This document shows, piece after piece, positions 24,798 to 33,278 of a DNA stretch of 64,000 nt. Source of the stretch: Hominiventricola filiformis (GTDB lineage: Bacteria > Bacillota > Clostridia > Lachnospirales > Lachnospiraceae). The notes beneath the pieces are model-generated. The model was not told where the DNA came from, made no database searches, and saw nothing but the letters and a program-made list of their open reading frames with translations. Positions within the stretch are counted from its first letter, which is position 1. The number at the start of each line of letters is the position of its first letter. The DNA lies in contig NZ_JAJEPS010000003.1 in the NCBI RefSeq assembly GCF_020686965.1, forward strand, positions 1 to 64,000. Direction: 5' to 3'. The translations under genes were made by a program, and so were the position numbers.

Positions 24798-25247
24798 TTA
24801 TTCCAGTATTTTTTTCAGTTCGTCCATAAATGTATTCACATCCTTAAATTCCCTGTAGACGGATGCGAAACGCACATAGGCAACAGAATCCAGATCCTTT
24901 AATTTTCCCATGACCAGCTCGCCGATTTCCTCACTGGAAATCTCCCTCTCTTCTTTATTGAATATACAGGCCTCCACATCATCTATCATGGCTTCAATCT
25001 GTGCTGCGGAGATCGGTCTCTTATGGCAGGCTCTGAATACACCGCCCTCTATCTTGGCGCGGTCATACGTCTCCCGGTTATTGTCTTTCTTAATGACAAT
25101 CATTGGAATCGTCTCCACCTTCTCATAAGTGGTAAACCGCTTATGACACTCATCACATTCTCTTCTGCGGCGGATGGAATCTCCGTCATCCGCAGGTCTT
25201 GAATCAATCACCCTAGTATTATCCTTTCCGCAGTATGGACATTTCAT
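24798..25247 (-). CDS. nrdR: transcriptional repressor NrdR
   Basis: 149 residues from the ATG at 25247, behind GGGAGGG. An N-terminal zinc ribbon (Cys3, Cys6, Cys31, Cys34) precedes RRRRECDECHKRFTTYE and an ATP-cone domain from about residue 49. NrdR senses dATP/ATP and represses ribonucleotide reductase genes through NrdR boxes. No nrd gene is in the window. It is divergent from ylmC. Confidence 0.97.
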   Translation of the reverse strand: MKCPYCGKDNTRVIDSRPADDGDSIRRRRECDECHKRFTTYEKVETIPMIVIKKDNNRETYDRAKIEGGVFRACHKRPISAAQIEAMIDDVEACIFNKEEREISSEEIGELVMGKLKDLDSVAYVRFASVYREFKDVNTFMDELKKILE

Positions 25248-25379
25248 CCCGGAATCCCTCCCTTTTTTCTTTCGTCCAGTATATAACAGCGTCCGCCTTA
25301 ATGTCAACGAAAGAGCCGTCACTTTACCGGATAAATTTTACTTCGCCGCATACACTGAAATCAAAAAGAGGCATTGTGC

Positions 25380-25646
25380 ATGCATTTTTGTGAGCTGAAA
25401 GAAAAAGACGTCATCAACCGCTGTAACTGTAGACGGCTCGGCCGGGTCAATGACCTGATCCTTGATCCGAAAAACGGCTGCATCTGCTCCATCGTCGTAC
25501 CTGGACCATTCCGGCTCTGCGGGCTTCTCGGACCGGATCAGGAATACGTGATTCCCTGGAAAAAGATCTGTCAGATCGGTCCTGATATCATTCTGGTGGA
25601 AATCTGTGAGGAAGAAGTTCTGATGCCAAGAAAAATATGGAAATAG
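25380..25646 (+). CDS. YlmC/YmxH-family sporulation protein (PRC-barrel)
   Basis: 88 residues from the ATG at 25380, eight bases after AAGAGG; an upstream in-frame TTG at 25374 is too close to that site. The whole protein is one PRC-barrel-like domain (FCELKEKDVINRC, RLGRVNDLILDP, YVIPWKKICQIG, DIILVEI). YlmC/YmxH proteins are linked to sporulation in Firmicutes without a known biochemical role. It lies 78 bp before sigG in the same direction. In Bacillus the ylm genes also neighbour sigG. Confidence 0.85.
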   Translation: MHFCELKEKDVINRCNCRRLGRVNDLILDPKNGCICSIVVPGPFRLCGLLGPDQEYVIPWKKICQIGPDIILVEICEEEVLMPRKIWK

Positions 25647-25663
25647 TTATTTCATGCCACCCT

Positions 25664-25692
25664 GCATAACCGTCCGTTTTTCGGAAATGCTT
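25664..25692 (+). promoter_or_regulatory. candidate sigma-F/sigma-G promoter of sigG
   Basis: GCATA (25664-25668), a 14-bp gap, then GGAAATGCTT (25683-25692). The first matches the forespore -35 pattern GYRTA and the second agrees with GGNRANAHTW at nine of ten positions. It lies 33 bp before the sigG start, where forespore control is expected. Confidence 0.6.
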
Positions 25693-25724
25693 TTAACAGA
25701 CAATCGACAGCAGGAGGAAATGAG

Positions 25725-26501
25725 ATGATTCTGAACAAAGTGGAAATCTGCGGAGTCAATACATCGAGACTTCCGCTTCTCACGGCAGAAGAAAAAAATA
25801 CACTGTTTGAGCGAATAAAAAAGGGCGACAAAGAAGCCCGGGAACTGTACATCAAAGGAAATCTCAGACTGGTCTTAAGCGTCATCAAGCGTTTCTCTTC
25901 CAGCAGTGAAAATGCCGATGACTTGTTCCAGATCGGCTGTATCGGCCTTATGAAGGCCATCGACAATTTTGACTGCACACTGGATGTCAAATTTTCCACT
26001 TATGCTGTTCCAATGATCGTGGGGGAAATCCGCCGTTATCTCCGGGATAATAACAGCATCCGTGTCAGCCGTTCCCTGCGGGATATTGCTTACAAGGCCA
26101 TCTATGCCAGAGAAAGCCTGTCCCGCGAGACCGCTCAGGAGCCGACACTTCACCAGATCTCGGAAGCCATTCAGATTCCGGAAGAAGACATCGTCTACGC
26201 ACTGGACGCCATCCAGAGCCCGATCAGCCTTTATGATCCGGTCTACACAGAAGGCGGTGATACCCTCTATGTCATGGATCAGATTAGTGACAAGAAAAAC
26301 AAGGAAGACAACTGGGTCCGAAATCTGTCTCTCTCCGAAGCCATGAAGCATCTGACTCCGCGGGAAAGCCGCATTATCCGGCTTCGTTTCTTCGAAGGAC
26401 GTACTCAGATGGAAGTGGCCGAAGAAATCCATATCTCCCAGGCACAGGTCAGCCGTCTTGAAAAAAATGCGTTAAAAACCATGCGCGGCTATCTGAAATA
26501 A
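25725..26501 (+). CDS. sigG: RNA polymerase sporulation sigma factor SigG
   Basis: 258 residues. The N-terminus NKVEICGVNTSRLPLL is specific to SigG. Region 2 (NLRLVLSVIKRFSSSSENADDLFQIGCIGLMKAIDNFD), region 3 and the region 4 helix-turn-helix (TQMEVAEEIHISQAQVSRLEK) are complete. SigG directs late transcription in the forespore after engulfment. An AGGAGG site precedes the ATG. Unlike in Bacillus, where spoIIGA, sigE and sigG run together, here sigG faces sigE and follows ylmC. Confidence 0.97.
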   Translation: MILNKVEICGVNTSRLPLLTAEEKNTLFERIKKGDKEARELYIKGNLRLVLSVIKRFSSSSENADDLFQIGCIGLMKAIDNFDCTLDVKFSTYAVPMIVGEIRRYLRDNNSIRVSRSLRDIAYKAIYARESLSRETAQEPTLHQISEAIQIPEEDIVYALDAIQSPISLYDPVYTEGGDTLYVMDQISDKKNKEDNWVRNLSLSEAMKHLTPRESRIIRLRFFEGRTQMEVAEEIHISQAQVSRLEKNALKTMRGYLK

Positions 26502-26511
26502 ACCTACAGAC

Positions 26512-26540
26512 TAAAAACAGAGCCGCTGTGCAGGCGGCTC
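26512..26540 (-). terminator. terminator between convergent sigG and sigE
   Basis: GAGCCGC/GCGGCTC with a seven-base loop (26520-26540); on the minus strand it continues TGTTTTTAG, so it mainly ends the sigE transcript. Confidence 0.65.
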
Positions 26541-26552
26541 CGAATCAATTAG

Positions 26553-27293
26553 TCATTCATATTTTACAATTTCTTTTTTCAGTCTTCCGATAATTTTCTT
26601 TTCCAGTCTGGAAATGTAAGACTGAGAAATACCCATAAGATCCGCCACTTCTTTCTGTGTCATCTCTCTGCCGGACGGGTGATTCAGTCCGAAGCGCAGT
26701 TCTATGATAGTCTTTTCTCTCCTGGAAAGTTTAGAAAGCGCTTTCTTCAGCAGTTTCCGCTCTACCTCATTTTCCAGATCCCGATAAATGATATCCGCAT
26801 CTGTACCCAGGATATCCGACAGGAGCAGTTCATTTCCATCCCAATCCACATTCAGCGGCTCGTCGATGGAGACTTCCATCCGCATCTTGCTGTTGCGGCG
26901 CAGATACATGAGGATCTCATTTTCAATACATCTGGACGCATACGTCGCAAGCTTGATATTTTTGTTCCGGTTAAATGTATTGATCGCCTTGATCAACCCG
27001 ATCGTGCCTATGGAAATCAGATCTTCCACACCTACTCCGGTATTTTCAAATTTTCTGGCTATGTACACTACAAGTCTCAGATTATGTTCAATGAGTGTTG
27101 CCCTCGCCTGCTCTCCGTTCTCACTTTCCAGTCCGAGAATTGCCCTCGCTTCCTCTTCTGCATTCAATGGCGGCGGCAAAATCTCCGTGCCTCCGATATA
27201 GTGAATCTCTCCCTCCCGGGCAAAGATCATGCTTTTCAGTCTTGGTGCCACTTTCAGCTGCACCTGATGCGGTATGGTTACTTTTATAATCAT
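26553..27293 (-). CDS. sigE: RNA polymerase sporulation sigma factor SigE (pro-sigma-E)
   Basis: 246 residues. An amphipathic, basic pro-sequence of about 30 residues leads into IHYIGGTEILPPPL, corresponding to the SpoIIGA cleavage area of pro-sigma-E. Regions 2 (NLRLVVYIARKFENTGVGVEDLISIG), 3 and 4 (TQKEVADLMGISQSYISRLEKK) follow. SigE runs early mother-cell transcription. It lies 12 bp after spoIIGA, its processing protease, with a GGAGG site whose spacer is short. Confidence 0.97.
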   Translation of the reverse strand: MIIKVTIPHQVQLKVAPRLKSMIFAREGEIHYIGGTEILPPPLNAEEEARAILGLESENGEQARATLIEHNLRLVVYIARKFENTGVGVEDLISIGTIGLIKAINTFNRNKNIKLATYASRCIENEILMYLRRNSKMRMEVSIDEPLNVDWDGNELLLSDILGTDADIIYRDLENEVERKLLKKALSKLSRREKTIIELRFGLNHPSGREMTQKEVADLMGISQSYISRLEKKIIGRLKKEIVKYE

Positions 27294-27305
27294 ATTGCCT
27301 CCCCC

Positions 27306-28085
27306 TCACGAGGAAAGCAGGTCACGATGAAGTATCAGCGGATATCTTCCGGCCGACTGTGGCATGACGGCAATCCACGGCTTCTGAATCTCCACAGTTT
27401 CTGACAGATTGCGAATTTTCATGATATCAATCCGGTAGGCTGTCAGAATACCTTTCTGTGAAATCGTCTGATAAGGAATCATCCGCGGAATTCTCTCTGT
27501 CCTGTCTCCTTTCAACAAAAGTTCCATATAAGCACGGTCCACAAGACTCACCGGACTTCTGCTGACAGGATCTGTAAGTCCGTTCCCGGTATCCAGAAGT
27601 CCTTCCAATTCCAGTTGACAGCTGCCGCAAACCAAAACCGTACGGCATACCCGCTGTTCTTCTTTCTTTTTCTCCAGAATCAGAGTTTCCAGCCCGGATA
27701 AAACAACCCCGGCAACACTTCCTGCCATCAGGAACACCATTCCATTCAGCCGATAAAACTGGTCTGCATACCTGAGAAAGCCTCCCATTAGAAAACATTC
27801 CAGATAAAGCCCTGCCACCGTCAGTCTGAAATGTTTTTCTCTTCCAAAAGCGATGGCCGTCATCAGCACTGCCAGAAACAGGCTCCCCAGAAAACAACCA
27901 GCTCTGCTGATCCATTCCGAACCAATCGTCAGCAGACAAGCCCCCAAGCTTCCTGCTATGGCCGCCGCAAGAATCCGCCCTGCATGCAGCGGTTTCCGGA
28001 ACAGCTTTGCTGTCAGAACCAAAAGTTCCGCATCCATCCACAGATTTTCCAGAAATAAAATATCTACATAAACTTCATAGTACAC
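27306..28085 (-). CDS. spoIIGA: sigma-E processing peptidase SpoIIGA
   Basis: 259 residues starting with GTG, six bases after GAGGG. About five membrane helices fill the first 140 residues, followed by a soluble aspartic-protease half-domain with LLDTGNGL (Asp165-Thr-Gly). SpoIIGA dimerises and cuts the pro-sequence of SigE when triggered by the forespore-made SpoIIR. It is the promoter-proximal gene of the pair and has Spo0A-like boxes upstream. Confidence 0.93.
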   Translation of the reverse strand: MYYEVYVDILFLENLWMDAELLVLTAKLFRKPLHAGRILAAAIAGSLGACLLTIGSEWISRAGCFLGSLFLAVLMTAIAFGREKHFRLTVAGLYLECFLMGGFLRYADQFYRLNGMVFLMAGSVAGVVLSGLETLILEKKKEEQRVCRTVLVCGSCQLELEGLLDTGNGLTDPVSRSPVSLVDRAYMELLLKGDRTERIPRMIPYQTISQKGILTAYRIDIMKIRNLSETVEIQKPWIAVMPQSAGRYPLILHRDLLSS

Positions 28086-28114
28086 TTGCTGCCCTCTCTC
28101 TTATGATAGACAAC

Positions 28115-28190
28115 ATTATAGGGAAAGGGCGCCGCAGACTTTGTCAGATACCGGCGGAAAATCCGGCTTTTTCTCGCCATAATCCGACAA
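28115..28190 (-). promoter_or_regulatory. candidate Spo0A-controlled spoIIG promoter
   Basis: Minus strand TATAAT lies at 28120-28115. No good -35 exists at 17 bp; instead a degraded 0A-like box (TGTCAGA, plus 28142-28148) sits at about -35 and a better one (TTGTCGGA, minus 28190-28183) near -80. This is the layout of the Bacillus spoIIG promoter. The upstream box overlaps the tail of the aroD terminator. Confidence 0.4.
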
Positions 28191-28218
28191 AAGGCGGATC
28201 GAAAACGATCCGCCTTTT
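28189..28218 (-). terminator. aroD terminator
   Basis: AAAAGGCGGATC and GATCCGCCTTTT form a perfect 12-bp stem around a six-base loop, eight bases after the aroD stop, with a T tail on the minus strand. Confidence 0.88.
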
Positions 28219-28225
28219 CTGACTC

Positions 28226-28984
28226 TTATAAAATTATATCCAGTATCTCTCTCATGTTCTCTACCGGAATCTGCCCGGGAGCCGACGCTTCGCCAGCGGT
28301 GGCAAAGGTCAGTGCTGAACCGGTCAGTGGTCCGCTGATTCTGCTGACAATGCCCTGTTTTCCCATGGACATGGTAATCACCGGAATTTCCAACGTCTCA
28401 TATGCTGTCAGAGTCACCTGCAGAAGGTTTAAGACGTCCTGCGGGCACCCCGGCATCACTGCCAGTTTGGCCACGTCCGCTCCCAGCGCCTGCATCCGTG
28501 TCAGGCGCCGCAACATTTCTTCCGGCACCGGGGTTGCCGCAAAGTCATGGTTGGATGCGATCGTATGCACTCCCAGTTCCTGCAGTTTTCTCATATGCGC
28601 TGCAGTACTGTCCTCATCCATAAAGGCTTCCACGTCTATCAGATCCACCAGTCCCGAGCCTGCTGCCCGCTCATTCAGCTGATAATAAGTTTCTTTTTCC
28701 ACCATCCGATGTCCGCCCTCGTCCGCACTGCGGAATGTATAGAGAAGCGCCTGATTTTTCAGAATCACACGAAGCATGGAAAGGATCTCTTCCAGCTTTC
28801 CTTCCACAAAAATATCCTCATAGAAATCCGCACGCCATTCTACCACTTCGGCCGGAAGGAGGCTGATCTCTTCCGCTTTTTTCCGAATTTCTTCCACTGT
28901 CTCCGCCACAATCGGAATACAGATTTTCGGAGTTCCCTCTCCCATCAGCGTACCGCTTGGTCCAAGTCCGAACGTTTTTTTCAT
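28226..28984 (-). CDS. aroD: type I 3-dehydroquinate dehydratase
   Basis: 252 residues of the class I barrel: EWRADFYED, YTFRSADEGG, the general base His in ASNHDFAATP and the Schiff-base Lys in VAKLAVMP. It dehydrates 3-dehydroquinate to 3-dehydroshikimate in the shikimate route. It follows aroE by 21 bp, so two successive steps are cotranscribed. The type I fold also suits quinate use, but the aroE neighbour supports biosynthesis. Confidence 0.96.
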   Translation of the reverse strand: MKKTFGLGPSGTLMGEGTPKICIPIVAETVEEIRKKAEEISLLPAEVVEWRADFYEDIFVEGKLEEILSMLRVILKNQALLYTFRSADEGGHRMVEKETYYQLNERAAGSGLVDLIDVEAFMDEDSTAAHMRKLQELGVHTIASNHDFAATPVPEEMLRRLTRMQALGADVAKLAVMPGCPQDVLNLLQVTLTAYETLEIPVITMSMGKQGIVSRISGPLTGSALTFATAGEASAPGQIPVENMREILDIIL

Positions 28985-29005
28985 GATTCATCTCCCCTGC
29001 TGGTT

Positions 29006-29875
29006 TCAGCTGAAATATTTTTCTTTGACAAGTCCGACCGGCATTTCATGTCCGGTCCACAGTTCAAACGCATAAGCACCCTGATAAAGAAGCATATACA
29101 TGCCGTTAAATGTATTGCATCCGACGTCCTCCGCCATGCGGAGAAGTTTCGTCTTTCTCGGATTATAGATCACATCGGAAACAATCAGTTCCGGATGGAA
29201 GAACGTCTGATCCGGCACCAGACAGCTATCTTCATGAGGACTCATTCCCACCGAAGAAGCATTGACCAGAATGGCACTGTCATCGATACTTTTCTTCATC
29301 TGCACCTGATCTGCCAGTTCATACATGCAGATCTTACAGTCTGTACCAGCATTGACCCGCTCCACTACTTTCTCTGTCTCTCCCCAGGAATGTCCCTTTC
29401 TGGCAATCACATCAATCTCAGGCACTCCGTCAAGCGCTGCCTGCGCAATAATAGAAGCTGCAGCCCCGCCGGTTCCGAGAATCGTCATTTTCTTTCCGAT
29501 AATATCATATCCGGCATCCTCTACTGCTCGCATATAACCTTTGCCATCCGTATTATATCCGGTCAGGACGCCATTTTCCTGCACGACTGTATTGACTGCA
29601 CCGATCAGCTCCGCTTCCTGTGATTTTACATCCACCCGTTCAAACATGCTTCTCTTATGCGGCATGGTACAGTTCCATCCTCTTGCATTCATGACGATCA
29701 GGCCATCCACCGCTGTCTCAAACTCTTCCGGTGATACATCAAACGCCAGATATACACAGTCAAGTCCGTGATATCGAAAGGATTCGTTATGCATGGCAGG
29801 TGATACACTGTGTGCCACCGGGCTGCCAAGAAGGCACGTCAGTCCTGTATGTCCTGTGATTGGTACTCCGTTCAT
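29006..29875 (-). CDS. aroE: shikimate dehydrogenase
   Basis: 289 residues. The substrate domain has HSVSPAMHNESF and NCTMPHKRSM with the catalytic Lys; ENGVLTGYNTDGKG supplies the paired Asp. The NADP Rossmann motif is LGTGGAAASI, followed by NASSVGMSPHED. It reduces 3-dehydroshikimate to shikimate. It starts right after the ftsZ terminator with a GGAGG site, and forms a two-gene unit with aroD. Confidence 0.95.
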   Translation of the reverse strand: MNGVPITGHTGLTCLLGSPVAHSVSPAMHNESFRYHGLDCVYLAFDVSPEEFETAVDGLIVMNARGWNCTMPHKRSMFERVDVKSQEAELIGAVNTVVQENGVLTGYNTDGKGYMRAVEDAGYDIIGKKMTILGTGGAAASIIAQAALDGVPEIDVIARKGHSWGETEKVVERVNAGTDCKICMYELADQVQMKKSIDDSAILVNASSVGMSPHEDSCLVPDQTFFHPELIVSDVIYNPRKTKLLRMAEDVGCNTFNGMYMLLYQGAYAFELWTGHEMPVGLVKEKYFS

Positions 29876-29898
29876 GATTAATTTCCTCCGTATATAAC

Positions 29899-29928
29899 AA
29901 AACCGCCCTTGAATGCCTCGGGCGGTTT
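29899..29928 (-). terminator. ftsZ terminator
   Basis: AAACCGCCC/GGGCGGTTT with an 11-base loop and a TTTTG tail on the minus strand, directly after the ftsZ stop. Confidence 0.82.
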
Positions 29929-29935
29929 CGATTAT

Positions 29936-31093
29936 TTATCTGTTTTTCTGAAAGAACTGCGGAATCTTGATCTCCTGCTCTTCCACTGTGCTCTCCGGTT
30001 TCTTAAAGGTCTTCAGTCCCGGAAGAGGCTGTACCTGAAGCTTCGATTTTGCAGCAGATACGGATGCCTGTCCCATTCCCTGGCTTACCGGTGTGGGCTT
30101 CTGTACCTGATGGTATGACGGAAGTACGGATTTTGCTCCTCCGTTGTCCTGCAGTCCGGTTGCGATTACAGTGATACTTACCTCATCTGTGTTCGTTGCA
30201 TCATACATTGCACCGAAGATAACGTTTGCATCCTCTCCAACCTGCTCCTGTACGTAGCTTGCAGCTTCATTTGCATCAATCAGGGAAATATCTCCGGAAA
30301 TATTGATGATGACATGAGTTGCACCTGCGATGGTGGTCTCAAGCAGCGGACTGGTAATTGCCTGTTTCACTGCTTCCAGTGCCTTGTCATCACCTCTTGC
30401 CGTACCAATACCAATATGAGCAATACCCTTGTCAGTCATGACAGTCTGTACATCCGCAAAATCCAAATTGATCAGAGCCGGCAGATTGATCAGGTCCGTA
30501 ATACCCTGTACTGCCTGCTGAAGCACTTCATCTGCTTTTCTCAGTGCCTCCGGCATGGTCGTTCTGCGGTCCACAATCTCCAGAAGTTTGTCATTCGGGA
30601 TGACAATCAGCGTATCTACGGACTCTTTGAGTTTTTCAATTCCCTGAAGCGCATTGTTCATACGCTGTTTTGCTTCGAAACGGAACGGTTTGGTCACAAC
30701 ACCAACTGTCAGGATTCCCATCTCTTTTGCTGCTTTTGCCAGTACCGGAGCTGCTCCAGTACCGGTTCCGCCTCCCATACCACAGGTAACAAATACCATA
30801 TCTGCTCCCTGGATGGCTTCTTTGAGCTCTTCGATACTCTCCTCAGCAGCTTTCTCGCCTACTTCCGGTTTTGCACCTGCACCAAGCCCCTTGGTCAGCT
30901 TCTCGCCGATCTGAATTGCTGTCGGTGCCTTGCAGAGCTTTAATGCCTGTTTATCTGTATTGATACCGATAAACTCAACTCCGCCAATCTGTTCCTCTAC
31001 CATTCTATTTACAGCATTATTACCTGCTCCGCCGACACCTACAACGATGATCCGCGCAGCAGATTCCATTTCGTTCGTCATGATTTCCAACAA
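29936..31093 (-). CDS. ftsZ: cell division protein FtsZ
   Basis: 385 residues starting at TTG 31093, eight bases after AAGGAGG; that start gives MLEIMTNE, matching FtsZ N-termini, whereas the ATG inside the ribosome site is only two bases away. The tubulin signature GGGTGTGAAP, the GVGGAGNNAVNRM nucleotide loop and the T7 loop NLDFADVQTVM with its catalytic Asp are intact. The C-terminal peptide IKIPQFFQKNR is a typical FtsA/SepF binding tail. GTP-dependent polymers form the division ring. A separate promoter lies upstream, and ftsA is not adjacent. Confidence 0.98.
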   Translation of the reverse strand: MLEIMTNEMESAARIIVVGVGGAGNNAVNRMVEEQIGGVEFIGINTDKQALKLCKAPTAIQIGEKLTKGLGAGAKPEVGEKAAEESIEELKEAIQGADMVFVTCGMGGGTGTGAAPVLAKAAKEMGILTVGVVTKPFRFEAKQRMNNALQGIEKLKESVDTLIVIPNDKLLEIVDRRTTMPEALRKADEVLQQAVQGITDLINLPALINLDFADVQTVMTDKGIAHIGIGTARGDDKALEAVKQAITSPLLETTIAGATHVIINISGDISLIDANEAASYVQEQVGEDANVIFGAMYDATNTDEVSITVIATGLQDNGGAKSVLPSYHQVQKPTPVSQGMGQASVSAAKSKLQVQPLPGLKTFKKPESTVEEQEIKIPQFFQKNR

Positions 31094-31145
31094 GGTCATA
31101 TCCTCCTTCAAACACGATATCTCGCGCTATCTTACATTAATATTA

Positions 31146-31174
31146 ATCATAGCTTTTTTTCCGGAATTGTGCAA
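31146..31174 (-). promoter_or_regulatory. ftsZ promoter
   Basis: Minus strand TTGCAC (31174-31169), 17-bp spacer, TATGAT (31151-31146), in the 117-bp gap after divIB. Confidence 0.75.
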
Positions 31175-31210
31175 CCATATTTTTGATATTTTTGTTTTTT
31201 TCCAAAATAA

Positions 31211-31927
31211 CTACCTAGATGCTTCCAACGAAATATGCGTGCTCTCATCCGTATAATTCTCCATATGAAGCGTTCCTGATTTATCCTCCAAATCCGGCTC
31301 CAGTTTCTTAAGTCTTGAGATCTTTTCATCCAGGTGGTCACCAGTTCCCAAATTCACCGTTACATCCTTCATAGACAGGTAAAGTTCCAGATTATTTCCA
31401 AAGCGGATCTCGTCCGGTTTCAGTCCGTATTTGTCCAGAAGCTGGGTAATATTAAGGATTGTCCCAAATATAGACGCATCTTTTACATTCAGTGCCTGAT
31501 GCATGGTGAGCCGGTCGAAAGTAAGTCCTTTGATCAGCGGAACACCTTCGATCTCCTGATCCGAGCTTTCCACCACGATACCATCCTTGTCAAAATAGAC
31601 ATTTTTTCCCAGATAGTGAACATAACCAACTATATTTTTCTCATACACCCGAATCGTCAGGCTGCTGGGGGAATCAACCTTCACCTCAAATGCGTCGATG
31701 AACGGAATCTCCGGATGTTCCATATAATTGTAGCGGACATACAGATACAGCGTATTCCGTTTCAGCCCATCCCCGATCACAAAATCCGCAATCTGTTCCT
31801 TCGTATAATATTCATTGCCTGTGACCGTCACTTCCCTGACCCGGAACACTCCGGCCACGCACAGAAGCAGCACCACAGCCGCCGTCAGCGCCGCCCCTGC
31901 TATGATCCATCGTTTATAATGCTTCAA
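31211..31927 (-). CDS. divIB: cell division protein DivIB/FtsQ
   Basis: 238 residues: a short cytoplasmic end, one membrane helix (IIAGAALTAAVVLLLCVAGV), then a POTRA domain (FRVREVTVTGNEYYTKEQIADFVI) and the beta domain. It starts with TTG at 31927, eight bases after AAGGAAG. DivIB scaffolds FtsL and the division synthase. It follows murA by 22 bp. Confidence 0.9.
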   Translation of the reverse strand: MKHYKRWIIAGAALTAAVVLLLCVAGVFRVREVTVTGNEYYTKEQIADFVIGDGLKRNTLYLYVRYNYMEHPEIPFIDAFEVKVDSPSSLTIRVYEKNIVGYVHYLGKNVYFDKDGIVVESSDQEIEGVPLIKGLTFDRLTMHQALNVKDASIFGTILNITQLLDKYGLKPDEIRFGNNLELYLSMKDVTVNLGTGDHLDEKISRLKKLEPDLEDKSGTLHMENYTDESTHISLEASR

Positions 31928-31949
31928 TCTGTTTGCTTCCTTTTACTTT

Positions 31950-33212
31950 TTACGAGTAGTTTACCACAACTCCGAGTTTTTTTAAATCCCCCTGTATATC
32001 TTCATATCCCCGGTGCACATATTCCATGCCTGAGATCCTGCTTTTTCCTTCTGCAGCCACCGCTGCCATAATAAGCGCCGCTCCTCCCCTGAGTTCTTCC
32101 GCCCTCACATCTGTTCCCAACAATCTTTCCTTCCCTTCGATAAGAGCAAAGGCCTCTCCCTGCTGAATAGATGCCCCCATCCGCCTCAGTTCCGGCACTG
32201 TCTGAAATCTCGCCTCAAAGATTTTCTCTTCCAGAAGACTTAATCCCGAAGACACCGACAACACTGCCATCAGAACAGACTGCAGATCTGTCGGAAATCC
32301 CGGATACGGCGCTGTAGCCAGATACGGAATTGCCGCAGGACGCCGTCTCATCCGGATGCGGATCTCCTCGCCATCCCCTCTGATTTCCAGTTCTGCTCCC
32401 AAATGTGCAAGAATATCAGGCAAATTGCCCAGATGTGTTGCCGGGACATGAAGAAGGCGCACATCACCGCCGGTCATCACCGCCCCACACAGATAGGTTC
32501 CCGCCACAATCCGGTCTGCAGGGATGATAAACTCAGCTCCATGGAGTTCTCTGACCCCCTCGATCTGAAGAACCGGCGTTCCTTCCCCCCTGATTTTCGC
32601 CCCCATCTTTTTTAAAAATATGGCAAGTTCCACAATTTCCGGTTCCATGGCCGCTCCGTGCAGCACCGTCTCTCCCTCTGCCAGAACTGATGCCAGCAGA
32701 AGATTCTCTGTCGCACCCACACTGGGAAAATCCAGATAAATGTTGGCTCCGTGCAGCTGCTCCGCCTGCCCCTTCAGCGTATGTTCGCAGTGTTCAAAGA
32801 CTGCTCCAAGCTGTTCCAGTCCCCGCAGATGAAGGTCTATGGGTCGTTTTCCGATCGTACATCCTCCCGGATAAGGAATTTCTACCCGATGCATTCTTCC
32901 AAGAATGCTGCCAAGCAGTGTAATCGTCGAACGCATTTTTCCCGCACCGTTTCCCGTCACACAGTACTGATCCGCCTGCCGGGTATCTATGAGCAGCATA
33001 TGTCCTTCTCTTCCCACTGTACATCCTGCGACTTCCAGCATTTCCAGCATATGTTCCACATCCGAGATCTTCGGACAGTGATGAAGCACAAATACACCTT
33101 TTCCAAGCAATGTAGCTGCAAGCACCGGCAGCGCCGTATTCTTGGAACCCTGCACCAGCAGTTCTCCCTGCATCTTCTGCGGTCCTTCGATGCACAGATT
33201 TTTTCCGTTCAC
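31950..33212 (-). CDS. murA: UDP-N-acetylglucosamine 1-carboxyvinyltransferase
   Basis: 420 residues, full length. The PEP-binding Cys118 lies in YPGGCTIGKRPIDLH, Lys24-Asn25 in QGSKNTALP, and the closing Asp/Arg region around GTYLCGAVMTGGDVRL. It performs the first committed step of peptidoglycan synthesis and is the fosfomycin target. It starts with GTG, eight bases after GGAGG. MurA inside the dcw cluster, between ftsW and divIB and without murB, murC, murD or murG, is notable; Firmicutes often carry two murA copies. Confidence 0.96.
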   Translation of the reverse strand: MNGKNLCIEGPQKMQGELLVQGSKNTALPVLAATLLGKGVFVLHHCPKISDVEHMLEMLEVAGCTVGREGHMLLIDTRQADQYCVTGNGAGKMRSTITLLGSILGRMHRVEIPYPGGCTIGKRPIDLHLRGLEQLGAVFEHCEHTLKGQAEQLHGANIYLDFPSVGATENLLLASVLAEGETVLHGAAMEPEIVELAIFLKKMGAKIRGEGTPVLQIEGVRELHGAEFIIPADRIVAGTYLCGAVMTGGDVRLLHVPATHLGNLPDILAHLGAELEIRGDGEEIRIRMRRRPAAIPYLATAPYPGFPTDLQSVLMAVLSVSSGLSLLEEKIFEARFQTVPELRRMGASIQQGEAFALIEGKERLLGTDVRAEELRGGAALIMAAVAAEGKSRISGMEYVHRGYEDIQGDLKKLGVVVNYS

Positions 33213-33278
33213 TCTTCTCTCCTCCGACGCCTGCCTGCAGGCAATCCGCTATATACCACTATATGCATCATACGCCCG

